In this document: positions 1 through 5,248 of the stretch, piece after piece | Numbering within the stretch: position 1 is the first letter of the stretch | Layout: every line of letters starts with the position of its first letter | Source of the DNA: Acidobacteriota bacterium | GTDB lineage: Bacteria; Acidobacteriota; Terriglobia; Terriglobales; Acidobacteriaceae | Direction of reading: 5' to 3' | DNA length: 5,248 nucleotides | NCBI GenBank assembly: GCA_021781255.1 | Contig: JAJXXG010000881.1 | Span: 1-5,248, forward strand | Position numbers and translations under genes: made by a program | The notes under the pieces: generated by a model | The model's database searches: none | What the model was told of the DNA's origin: nothing | What the model saw: the letters and a program-made list of their open reading frames with translations, nothing else

Positions 1-90
1 CAACACCTTCGTAAGAAAATATCCAATTTATCGTGCCGGACGAGAAGAAGATATATCACACAGCGTCTTATGTTGGAAAGTTTCGCCGGG

Positions 91-855
91 TTAATCTTCC
101 CTGGGCAATATCTCAATTTCCGCTGAACGCGCAGCGGCCGGGGCCGACAATGAGACCGAGGAGCGCGAACGCAATAGTAAGGCGCCTACGATCAGCGTGA
201 AGCTGAGCAGCAATCCGCCGAAGCCAATAAGAACCAGCGTTTCCGGATTCATCGTCAGCCACGCCAGAAGCCCAGGCGATTCCGCCCGCTTCATCCAGGT
301 GCGCAAGTCGGCCGCGTCCCAATTCTGGTCGATAAACGTCGCCCGCCATTTGAAATTGCGGTCGAGGAGAAACATCTGGTTGGTGTGGATCATGACTGAT
401 CCCTCGGTCATAACCGAGTAGTGGAAGAAATCGCAGAAGCGTCTAATGTCCGCGGCGTCGGAGCGCACGAGTATCCATTTCGCCGGTAGTCCTTTTTGGG
501 CGCGAAACTGGCGCAGGGCCGCGGCATCGTCACCGGGATCGAAGGAAAAAATGAGTACGCGATAGGGCGCGCCGTCACTAATCTGCGAGGTTTGCTGAAC
601 CAGCATGCGCGCCAGTACGGGACAGCTCATCGTACAGCGCGTATATACCGGCAGCACAATCACGGGCCCTGTCCCGGCATCTCGCAATTCATCCCACAAG
701 CCATGCCAGACACCGGCTTCATCCCAGACGGTAAGGTCCGGAAGTTGTCCTGCATGGCTGTCAGCGGGCACGGCTGCTCCCGCTCTCGTGCCCGAGGACA
801 GCGCCAGGGCGAACGCCATTAAAGAAAAGAAGAAACGCTTGAGATCAACACACAT
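91..855 (-). CDS. SCO1/SenC family copper chaperone for cytochrome oxidase, with C-terminal membrane anchor
   Basis: A thioredoxin-fold SCO protein that delivers copper to the CuA site of oxidase subunit II (family knowledge). Numbered from the ATG at 855 (254 residues), the sequence shows a signal peptide (MCVDLKRFFFSLMAFALALSS, then a likely AGA cleavage site), the copper motif YTRCTMSCP with Cys74 and Cys78 (CxxxC), a FSFDPGDD strand and the third copper ligand His157 in MIHTNQMFLLD. A hydrophobic helix lies at about 206-229, followed by a polar tail, so the mature protein is probably anchored at its C-terminus. An in-frame ATG at 879 would add eight residues (MRPVEEPC) and overlap subunit I by 14 bases. 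I prefer 855 because GAAGAG lies six bases upstream and the signal peptide then starts cleanly. It is the last oxidase-operon gene in the window. Family assignment is firm; the start is likely but not certain. Confidence 0.9.
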   Translation of the reverse strand: MCVDLKRFFFSLMAFALALSSGTRAGAAVPADSHAGQLPDLTVWDEAGVWHGLWDELRDAGTGPVIVLPVYTRCTMSCPVLARMLVQQTSQISDGAPYRVLIFSFDPGDDAAALRQFRAQKGLPAKWILVRSDAADIRRFCDFFHYSVMTEGSVMIHTNQMFLLDRNFKWRATFIDQNWDAADLRTWMKRAESPGLLAWLTMNPETLVLIGFGGLLLSFTLIVGALLLRSRSSVSLSAPAAARSAEIEILPRED

Positions 856-861
856 GCAGGG

Positions 862-867
862 CTCTTC
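862..867 (-). promoter_or_regulatory. Ribosome binding site favouring the 855 start of the SCO gene
   Basis: On the minus strand GAAGAG precedes the ATG at 855 with six intervening bases and overlaps the stop codon of subunit I (868-866). No Shine-Dalgarno-like sequence is seen before the alternative ATG at 879. The placement suggests translational coupling to subunit I. Confidence 0.45.
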
Positions 868-2545
868 AACGGGTCGCATTGATTGCGGCAGGGCTATCCG
901 GCCTGAAGCCGGGCGCAGTTGTAACGCCGTTTTTCACGATGTTGCTGATGGGCACGTAATAGGCCGCCGCGCACAGCAAAACCGCAGCCACCACCCAGGG
1001 CGCAAAATTGCGTACCGCGGCAATGTCTTCGTCGTGATACGGCTCGCTCGTCGGCAATGCAAACGGGGCTTCGGTTGGAACGGACCTAGCTGCCAGGCTG
1101 CGAACGAGAACGATGAAGTAAAGCAAAACGGCTAACCCCATGATGCATCCGCCCAGCAGGCCCATGTGGGTGGGAACCAACCAGTCATGCCGATAGCTGG
1201 GTGAAGCTGGATTCGTGTAGGTCAAACCCAGGTTGGTGCGCCGCGGTTCGCCACGCAGGCCGCCCAGAAAGAAGCCGGCCGAGAAAATGAATATGCCCGT
1301 CATCCACACGTAAGGCACAATCATCGCCATAGCGCCCGAAACCACCGGCTTTTTCAAGAGGCCGGTGACGATAGTCAGGCTTCCGCCGAGAATGCCCAAA
1401 AAGACCGGCCCGGCCACTGTGAGGTGGAAGTGTGCTGGGACCCACGCAGTGTTATGCACGACGTCATTCATGCTGTACGAGGCGTTTATAATGCCCGTGA
1501 TGCCGCCAAAAAGAAAAATTACCAGCCCACAGAAGAGATAAGGAAACAGCCAGTTCTCGGGGTCGAAGTAGGGCAGCTTGTTCCACCATCCAAAGAGCCC
1601 CTTGCCCCCCCGCTGGCGCGCCGCAAATTCCAGCGATGCCGCAAGCGTGAAAGCCGTCAGCAGGCTCGGAATTGCGATCAGCATCGTGAGTACGCTCTGA
1701 ATGCCCTTCGAAATGGTGGAAATTCCCGGATCGGCAAACTGGTGGTGCAGGCCCAGCGGACAGGAGAGCAAGATGAGCGCCATGAAATTGAAACGTCCGG
1801 CAAAATCGCTGAACAGCTTTCCCCCGGCCAGCCTGGGCAACATGGTGTAGTAAAGCACATAGGTAGGAAGCAGCCAGAAGTAGACCAGCGGGTGCCCGAA
1901 TAACCAGAACAGCGTGCGGCTCAGCATTACGTTCACGCCTTTGGTCAAGCCGAGCGACCAGGGCAGGAGCTGCACCAGCACTTCAAGCGCGAGCGGCAGC
2001 GTGGCCATCTGCCACACGGTGAACGTGGCAAGGATTCCCACCACGCCCATGGGCGTTTTTTTGCCCCGGTTTTCCCTGCGCCAGCGCAGATAGATGGGAA
2101 TCCACGTCCACATCGGCACCCAGGAACCGGCAATGAACAGAGCCACTCCAACGTAAAACAATGGGTGGGCCATCAGAGGCGGATAAAACGTGTAGAGCAC
2201 CGAGGCTTTGCCCAGGAAGATCATTGCCGCCGTCATCACGGTACCCGACAGCATGAGAGCCAGCGAAATTGCCGCCCCGGCGATGGAAACATGCGACTTT
2301 AATTGCTGGCTGACGACCGTATAGCCGAAGGCAACCGCAAAAAACGTGGTCAGAATAAAGGCGTTGATGAATCCGTGAGCGGTCAGGCCCTGGTAGTAAT
2401 TGATGCCGGCAACGGAATTGGCACGAATTACGCCCGCGAGGTACATGACCTGCAACACGCCGTGATAGGCACTGAAGATAAACAGAGCCAGTGGAACGAG
2501 CAGTTCCACCAGGATGATTCGCTTGAGACTCGTTTGGAGTTCCAT
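866..2545 (-). CDS. cbaA: B-family (ba3-type) cytochrome c oxidase subunit I
   Basis: The 559-residue catalytic subunit of a proton-pumping haem-copper oxygen reductase, a multi-helix inner-membrane protein that reduces O2 to water. Ligands are visible: His57 (HGFINAF) and His374 for the low-spin haem; His372 (AHFHL) for the high-spin haem; His218, His267 and His268 for CuB; and Tyr222 (GHPLVYFWLLP) for the cross-linked tyrosine. The spacing His218-Tyr222 (4) and His218-His267 (49) equals that of Thermus ba3 (233/237/282). Tyr229, Tyr233, Ser294 and Thr297 match the ba3 K-pathway residues Tyr244, Tyr248, Ser309 and Thr312. HHQFADPGIS, SLLTAFTLAASLEFA and the length (Thermus about 562) also fit family B rather than A or C. 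Its ATG uses the last base of the subunit II stop (TAATG), implying translational coupling. The symbol follows Thermus usage; haem types cannot be read from sequence. Confidence 0.96.
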   Translation of the reverse strand: MELQTSLKRIILVELLVPLALFIFSAYHGVLQVMYLAGVIRANSVAGINYYQGLTAHGFINAFILTTFFAVAFGYTVVSQQLKSHVSIAGAAISLALMLSGTVMTAAMIFLGKASVLYTFYPPLMAHPLFYVGVALFIAGSWVPMWTWIPIYLRWRRENRGKKTPMGVVGILATFTVWQMATLPLALEVLVQLLPWSLGLTKGVNVMLSRTLFWLFGHPLVYFWLLPTYVLYYTMLPRLAGGKLFSDFAGRFNFMALILLSCPLGLHHQFADPGISTISKGIQSVLTMLIAIPSLLTAFTLAASLEFAARQRGGKGLFGWWNKLPYFDPENWLFPYLFCGLVIFLFGGITGIINASYSMNDVVHNTAWVPAHFHLTVAGPVFLGILGGSLTIVTGLLKKPVVSGAMAMIVPYVWMTGIFIFSAGFFLGGLRGEPRRTNLGLTYTNPASPSYRHDWLVPTHMGLLGGCIMGLAVLLYFIVLVRSLAARSVPTEAPFALPTSEPYHDEDIAAVRNFAPWVVAAVLLCAAAYYVPISNIVKNGVTTAPGFRPDSPAAINATR

Positions 2546-3306
2546 TAGTTTTGCAAACTCTCCAGGTAGGCTTCGATCTCATTGAGCTCATTGTCGGTCA
2601 AGGGTATCTTCGGCATCACAACCGGATAGCCCTTGACTGTAAACTTGGCGGGGTGACGCACCTTTTCGTGGAAAAACTCGGAATCGAGCGTGCGCGTGCT
2701 GCCGTCGACCAAGTGCGCCTGCGAGCCCCACAGTCCTTTGTATGAGGGGCCCACGAGGGCCGTACCATCGACCGTATGGCATCCGAGACAGCCTTTCGCA
2801 TCCAGCAGCTTTGCGCCCTCTGAAGCGGGAAGCCCTTCAACGGAATAATCGGCGATCTGGTCGCTGACTTCGATCCGCGCATTCATATTCTGGTGGTTCC
2901 TGCCGCAGTACTCCTGGCACACAATCGTGTAGATTCCCGGCCTGGTGAAATGCACGCGGCTATTGGCAATCGCCCCCGGCACAAGCATCAGGTTCACGTT
3001 GGTTCCCTCGATCAGGAAGCCGTGGGTCACGTCCCTCGATACGGCATAGATATCGAGCGTGGAGCCGTTGGGAACGCGCAGCACGCTCGGCTCAAAGGCC
3101 CACATGCGCGCAACATAATGAACTTCGTAGTTCAGGCCATCGTGTTTGGTGACCGAAGCTTGCAGAAAAGGCTTCGAACCGAGAGGAATGCAGGTTGCTA
3201 TATTGATGCCCATGCCCCAGGTGGCATAAGCAATCAATGCCAGGCTCACAGCGACCGACGCGACTGCGAGCTGCAACGCGCGTTTTTCAAACACGTTGAT
3301 CGACAT
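2545..3306 (-). CDS. cbaB: Cytochrome c oxidase subunit II with CuA domain fused to cytochrome c
   Basis: A 253-residue electron-entry subunit. One membrane helix at about 11-35 anchors a periplasmic cupredoxin domain (about 55-150) with the full CuA ligand set: His95 (DVTHGFLIEGTNVN), then Cys130, Glu132, Cys134, His138 and Met141 in CQEYCGRNHQNM. A class I cytochrome c domain follows (about 155-253) with haem-binding CLGCH (Cys173, Cys176, His177) and probable axial Met231 in GYPVVMP. Haem c therefore probably feeds CuA within one chain, as in caa3 oxidases. The CuA part looks ba3-like while the haem c tail resembles those of A-family caa3 enzymes. The ATG at 3306 has GGGGAG ten bases upstream. 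It lies 66 bases after the IIa gene and shares one base with subunit I. Function is secure; the symbol is by analogy with Thermus. Confidence 0.95.
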   Translation of the reverse strand: MSINVFEKRALQLAVASVAVSLALIAYATWGMGINIATCIPLGSKPFLQASVTKHDGLNYEVHYVARMWAFEPSVLRVPNGSTLDIYAVSRDVTHGFLIEGTNVNLMLVPGAIANSRVHFTRPGIYTIVCQEYCGRNHQNMNARIEVSDQIADYSVEGLPASEGAKLLDAKGCLGCHTVDGTALVGPSYKGLWGSQAHLVDGSTRTLDSEFFHEKVRHPAKFTVKGYPVVMPKIPLTDNELNEIEAYLESLQN

Positions 3307-3372
3307 TTCCGAGATTCTCCCCTGGAGTCTCTTAACGCTGCTGGGGTGGCCATCTCAGTAGCGCAGGGAACC

Positions 3373-3516
3373 CTAAAGACTCGACTGCCGGTGCAAGAGC
3401 AGGAAATAGATCGCCAGCCAGATAAGCCCATAAGCGGCGATCATGACGGTGAAAAATGCGATCGCGCCGCGAGGGAAAAACTCCCCCTCGGCAGGTTCTG
3501 AATTGTTGTTGGACAC
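3373..3516 (-). CDS. Probable cytochrome c oxidase subunit IIa (small single-helix subunit)
   Basis: A 47-residue protein with a polar, Asn/Glu-rich N-terminus, then PRGAIAFFTV and one transmembrane helix (about 18-41), ending in HRQSSL. The Pro-Arg-Gly-Ala entry into a single helix rich in Leu, Ile, Tyr and Trp resembles the 34-residue subunit IIa of Thermus ba3 oxidase (helix preceded by KPKGALAV). In that enzyme IIa occupies the place of a missing subunit II helix; here subunit II appears to have only one helix, consistent with that role. I chose the GTG at 3516 because GGGAGG lies eight bases upstream and the product then has the family size. An in-frame ATG at 3609 (78 residues) or 3726 (117 residues) would add a basic, unstructured-looking extension without a good ribosome site. 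It is first in the operon. The identification rests on helix pattern, size and position. Thermus-style naming would be cbaD. Confidence 0.78.
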   Translation of the reverse strand: MSNNNSEPAEGEFFPRGAIAFFTVMIAAYGLIWLAIYFLLLHRQSSL

Positions 3517-3524
3517 GGGCCCGA

Positions 3525-3530
3525 CCTCCC
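3525..3530 (-). promoter_or_regulatory. Strong Shine-Dalgarno deciding the GTG start of subunit IIa
   Basis: The minus strand reads GGGAGG, then eight bases, then GTG at 3516-3514. This is the best ribosome site in the intergenic region and is why the short 47-residue form is preferred over the longer open frame upstream. Confidence 0.7.
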
Positions 3531-3546
3531 AGCCGACTGTAGTGTA

Positions 3547-3562
3547 TGCTGCTGACGCAGCA
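3547..3562 (-). repeat. Small perfect hairpin in the oxidase operon leader
   Basis: TGCTGC and GCAGCA form a six-base-pair stem around a four-base loop (TGAC on the plus strand). It lies just upstream of the IIa ribosome site and about ten bases downstream of the candidate -10 box. It could be a leader hairpin or a small operator dyad. A six-pair stem can occur by chance. Confidence 0.35.
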
Positions 3563-3571
3563 ACGCGCCAT

Positions 3572-3577
3572 ATCTTA
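3572..3577 (-). promoter_or_regulatory. Weak candidate -10 box for the oxidase operon
   Basis: The minus strand reads TAAGAT in an AT-rich patch, matching four of six bases of TATAAT. No recognisable TTGACA-like box lies 16-18 bases further upstream. It is suggested mainly by position, about 55 bases before the IIa start. Confidence 0.22.
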
Positions 3578-3674
3578 TTTTCACGAATCTGCTTTTTTGA
3601 TTCCTGCATAAGAAGTGCCCTGGCGCCGCCCCTGCGGGACTCAGGTGCGAAGTTGCGAGATCTGGTTTTCCCAC

Positions 3675-3720
3675 GCTGAAGCGCGTTGCTAACAAACACT
3701 GCGCCTCCGGCGCGCTTAGC
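3675..3720. repeat. Imperfect inverted repeat in the divergent intergenic region
   Basis: AAGCGCG (3679-3685) pairs with CGCGCTT (3711-3717). The stem extends by GCT (3675-3677) with AGC (3718-3720), leaving one bulged G, to give ten base pairs around a 25-base loop. An alternative fold inside it pairs GCGCC (3701-3705) with GGCGC (3709-3713) over a TCC loop, and GCTAA (3688-3692) can pair with TTAGC (3716-3720). On the minus strand the main loop exposes GGAGG. It could be a dispersed intergenic repeat, a regulatory RNA structure or an operator; only the symmetry is directly seen. Confidence 0.45.
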
Positions 3721-3740
3721 AGGCATTGCTTATTTAGTCC

Positions 3741-3761
3741 TCGATAGCCCTGAGGGATCGA
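3741..3761 (+). repeat. Bulged hairpin upstream of ubiD
   Basis: TCGAT (3741-3745) pairs with ATCGA (3757-3761), and CCC (3748-3750) with GGG (3754-3756) over a TGA loop, leaving a two-base AG bulge. No run of T follows on either strand, so it is not a convincing terminator. Confidence 0.3.
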
Positions 3762-3778
3762 TGCAGCCAAACTGAGAC

Positions 3779-3788
3779 CTTGGCCAAG
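3779..3788. repeat. Ten-base perfect palindrome CTTGGCCAAG
   Basis: A perfect dyad about 50 bases before the ubiD ATG, flanked by GAG and CTC that could extend the symmetry with unequal gaps. The position would suit an operator for ubiD, but no regulator is encoded in the window. Confidence 0.25.
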
Positions 3789-3839
3789 CCTCAAATCTTC
3801 TGTCGGGAACCGGCACGGAACCATTAAGCTAAAGAGTTG

Positions 3840-5248
3840 ATGACGGCCTTTGCCGCCGGGAGCACGTTCTTGGCCTACGACGATTTGCGTGACTGGATCA
3901 AAACCCTCGAAAAACACGGCGAGCTTTGCCGCATCCGCGAAGAAGTTTCGCCGGAGCTCGAAATCACCGAGATCACCGACCGCGTAAGCAAGATTGGAGC
4001 GCGGGGAGGCGCAGAGGCCAGAGGCCAGAGATCAGAGATTAATCGCGGGGGAACTTTGGCCGGCGGGAAGTATGCGCCTGGAGGTCCGGCGCTGTTGTTT
4101 GAGAATGTGTCGGGGCACCCAGGGCATAAGGTTTTGATCAACCAGTTCGGCTCGGAGCGGCGCATGGCTCTCGCTTTCGGCGTTGAGCGCCTCGATGACA
4201 TTGCCGAACGCATTCAGGGGCTGATGAATGTGAAGCCGCCGGCAGGCGGTTTCCTCGATAAGTTGAAGATGCTGCCGCAGCTGGCAGAGCTGGCAAACAT
4301 TTTCCCGAAGACGGTCTCAGCCAAAGACGCGCCCTGTAAGGAAGTTGTGCGGCGCGACGGCTTCGACCTCAACTTTTTCCCCATTCTCAAATGCTGGCCG
4401 CACGACGGTGGGCGCTTCATCACGCTGCCCTGCGTGCACACGCGCGACCCGCGTTCGGGCAAGCGCAACATTGGCATGTATCGCATGCAGGTCTACGACG
4501 GCCAGACCACCGGCATGCACTGGCAGCGGCAAAAGGTCGCTGCCGAGCACTACCGCGAAGCCCTGCGGGCAGCAGCCTCGGCCGGTGCAGAATCCGACCC
4601 GACTCTCAGCGCCAGTGCAGCCCGAGTGAACATCATAGCCGAGTCGGCCGGCGGCGCAACCAGCATTCCAGCGGGCCCCATCGGCGGCCTGCCGCAAGTC
4701 GCTCTCGGAAATCTGAAAGGCTCGCGCCTCGAAGTGGCCGTGGCCATCGGCACTGATCCCGCGACGACGTTCGCCGCCATTGTCCCCGCGCCGCCTGAGG
4801 TCGAAGAGTTCCTCATCGCCGGTTTCCTGCGCGGCAAGCCCGTGGAAATCGTCAAATGCGAGACCGTCGACCTCGAAGTCCCTGCACACGCCGAAATCAT
4901 TTTGGAAGGCTATGTCGAACTGGGCGAGTTGCGCGCCGAAGGCCCCTTCGGCGACCACACCGGCTTTTACACGCTTACAGACGACTACCCGGTTTTCCAC
5001 CTCACCTGCATTACTCATCGCAAGGATCCCATTTACGCCGCCACCATCGTGGGCAAGCCGCCCATGGAGGACGCATGGATGGGCAAGGCTGTCGAGCGCA
5101 TCTTTCTGCCCGCAATGAAGATGACCATCCCCGAACTGGTCGACATTCATCTGCCCGTTGAGGCGGTCTTTCACAACCTCATGATTGTGGCGATCAAGAA
5201 GAGCTATCCCGGCCAGGCGCGCAAGGTGATGAACGCCATCTGGTCGCT
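3840..5248 (+). CDS. ubiD: UbiD family decarboxylase (prenylated FMN dependent), 3' end beyond window
   Basis: UbiD enzymes decarboxylate 4-hydroxy-3-polyprenylbenzoate or related unsaturated acids using prenylated FMN made by UbiX. The frame is open for 469 codons to the window edge. Visible features (numbered from the ATG at 3840): the N-terminal AYDDLRDWIKTLEKHGEL typical of the family; NIGMYR with Asn210 and Arg215, matching A. niger Fdc1 Asn168 and Arg173; ESAGGATSIPAGPIGGLPQ; Glu323 at the spacing of metal ligand Glu233; and EGPFGDHTGFY with Glu367 and Asp372, matching catalytic Glu277 and Glu282. Two oddities: Gln231 stands where the metal-binding His is expected, and residues about 52-80 form an extra loop partly encoded by heptamer repeats. 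An in-frame TAA at 3825 limits the start. The TTG at 3870 is a strong rival. Substrate is unknown; quinone biosynthesis is the default inference. Confidence 0.93.
   Translation, partial: MTAFAAGSTFLAYDDLRDWIKTLEKHGELCRIREEVSPELEITEITDRVSKIGARGGAEARGQRSEINRGGTLAGGKYAPGGPALLFENVSGHPGHKVLINQFGSERRMALAFGVERLDDIAERIQGLMNVKPPAGGFLDKLKMLPQLAELANIFPKTVSAKDAPCKEVVRRDGFDLNFFPILKCWPHDGGRFITLPCVHTRDPRSGKRNIGMYRMQVYDGQTTGMHWQRQKVAAEHYREALRAAASAGAESDPTLSASAARVNIIAESAGGATSIPAGPIGGLPQVALGNLKGSRLEVAVAIGTDPATTFAAIVPAPPEVEEFLIAGFLRGKPVEIVKCETVDLEVPAHAEIILEGYVELGELRAEGPFGDHTGFYTLTDDYPVFHLTCITHRKDPIYAATIVGKPPMEDAWMGKAVERIFLPAMKMTIPELVDIHLPVEAVFHNLMIVAIKKSYPGQARKVMNAIWS
3858..3862 (+). promoter_or_regulatory. Shine-Dalgarno for an alternative TTG start of ubiD at 3870
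   Basis: GGGAG lies seven bases before TTG at 3870. Starting there gives MAYDDLRDWIKTLEKHGEL, the usual N-terminus of UbiD proteins, and removes ten residues (MTAFAAGSTF). The ATG at 3840 has only a weak AAAGAG placed very close (3831-3836). The true start may well be 3870. Confidence 0.5.
4012..4039 (+). repeat. Four-unit tandem heptanucleotide repeat inside ubiD
   Basis: Four adjacent seven-base units: CAGAGGC, CAGAGGC, CAGAGAT, CAGAGAT (consensus CAGAGRY). They encode part of an extra hydrophilic loop (AEARGQRSEI, residues 58-67) between the conserved ITDRVSK and GGPALLFENV segments. The 28-base array is not a multiple of three, so changing the unit number by one would shift the frame. 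Confidence 0.85.

Larger units (their letters stand above)
3517..3839. other. Divergent intergenic region between the oxidase operon and ubiD
   Basis: About 320 bases with no convincing gene. It must hold the promoters and leaders of both units. Reading from the oxidase side it contains the IIa ribosome site, a small hairpin at 3547-3562, a weak -10-like TAAGAT on the minus strand (3577-3572) with no good -35, a GC-rich stretch, a long inverted repeat at 3675-3720, a bulged hairpin at 3741-3761 and a palindrome at 3779-3788. The minus-strand frame is open to 3726, but the added residues look like translated non-coding DNA (rich in Arg, Gly, Ala and Ser). I see no tRNA, terminator with a U-tract or known riboswitch. 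Confidence 0.6.

Noticed and set aside
1..90. Possible terminator or start of a further operon gene after SCO
   Set aside because: No stable hairpin with a U-tract is visible. An AAGGTG on the minus strand (9-4) could be a ribosome site for a gene beyond the left edge, but no start codon at proper spacing lies inside the window.
605..1135. Plus-strand open frame of 176 residues
   Set aside because: It is antisense to the SCO and subunit I genes, has low-complexity Arg/Ser/Gln-rich content and no ribosome site or family motif.
1983..2591. Minus-strand open frame of 202 residues overlapping subunits I and II
   Set aside because: It is a shifted-frame shadow of the oxidase genes, with no membrane helices or motifs, while the true frame holds all haem and copper ligands.
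3590..3600. T-rich run as an intrinsic terminator
   Set aside because: The six-T run is not directly preceded by a stable GC-rich stem on the plus strand, and no plus-strand gene ends there.
3373..3726. 117-residue extended form of subunit IIa
   Set aside because: Only the last 47 residues look like protein. The upstream part is basic and overlaps the intergenic inverted repeat, and the best ribosome site directs initiation at 3516.
3441..3917. 158-residue minus-strand open frame spanning the intergenic region
   Set aside because: It overlaps both the IIa gene in another frame and the start of ubiD. It has no recognisable domain, and its length is explained by chance openness of GC-rich DNA.
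4317..5174. Antisense open frame of 285 residues opposite ubiD
   Set aside because: It lies wholly opposite a gene with intact UbiD motifs. Its His/Gly/Asp/Ala-rich composition is typical of the complement of GC-rich coding DNA, and no domain is recognisable.

Overview
The window reads as part of a GC-rich bacterial chromosome with two divergently oriented transcription units around an intergenic region of about 320 bases (3517-3839). An Acidobacteriota-like host is my best guess from the general look of the genes. That is inference only, because no taxonomic marker is present.

The minus strand (3516 down to 91) carries a compact terminal-oxidase operon, in transcription order: (i) a 47-residue single-helix protein resembling subunit IIa of ba3-type oxidases, GTG start at 3516; (ii) subunit II with an N-terminal membrane anchor, a binuclear CuA domain and a C-terminal fused cytochrome c domain (3306-2545); (iii) subunit I of the B family (ba3-like) haem-copper oxidases (2545-866), sharing one base with subunit II through TAATG; (iv) a SCO/SenC-type copper chaperone (855-91) that would load CuA. 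Electrons would pass from the fused haem c to CuA to the low-spin haem to the haem/CuB centre, with SCO supplying copper outside the cytoplasmic membrane. No subunit III gene is seen, as expected for a B-family enzyme.

The plus strand carries the first 469 codons of a UbiD-family prenylated-FMN-dependent decarboxylase (from 3840, running off the right edge). It probably acts in quinone biosynthesis or aromatic acid decarboxylation. It has an extra loop of about 29 residues encoded partly by a four-unit tandem heptanucleotide repeat, and an apparent His-to-Gln change at a predicted metal ligand.

The intergenic region holds several inverted repeats and a weak candidate promoter for the oxidase operon. 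I found no RNA genes, CRISPR arrays or transposases. Nothing here is clearly a new system. The most notable points are the B-family oxidase with a haem-c-fused subunit II, the easily missed subunit IIa gene, and the repeat inside ubiD.
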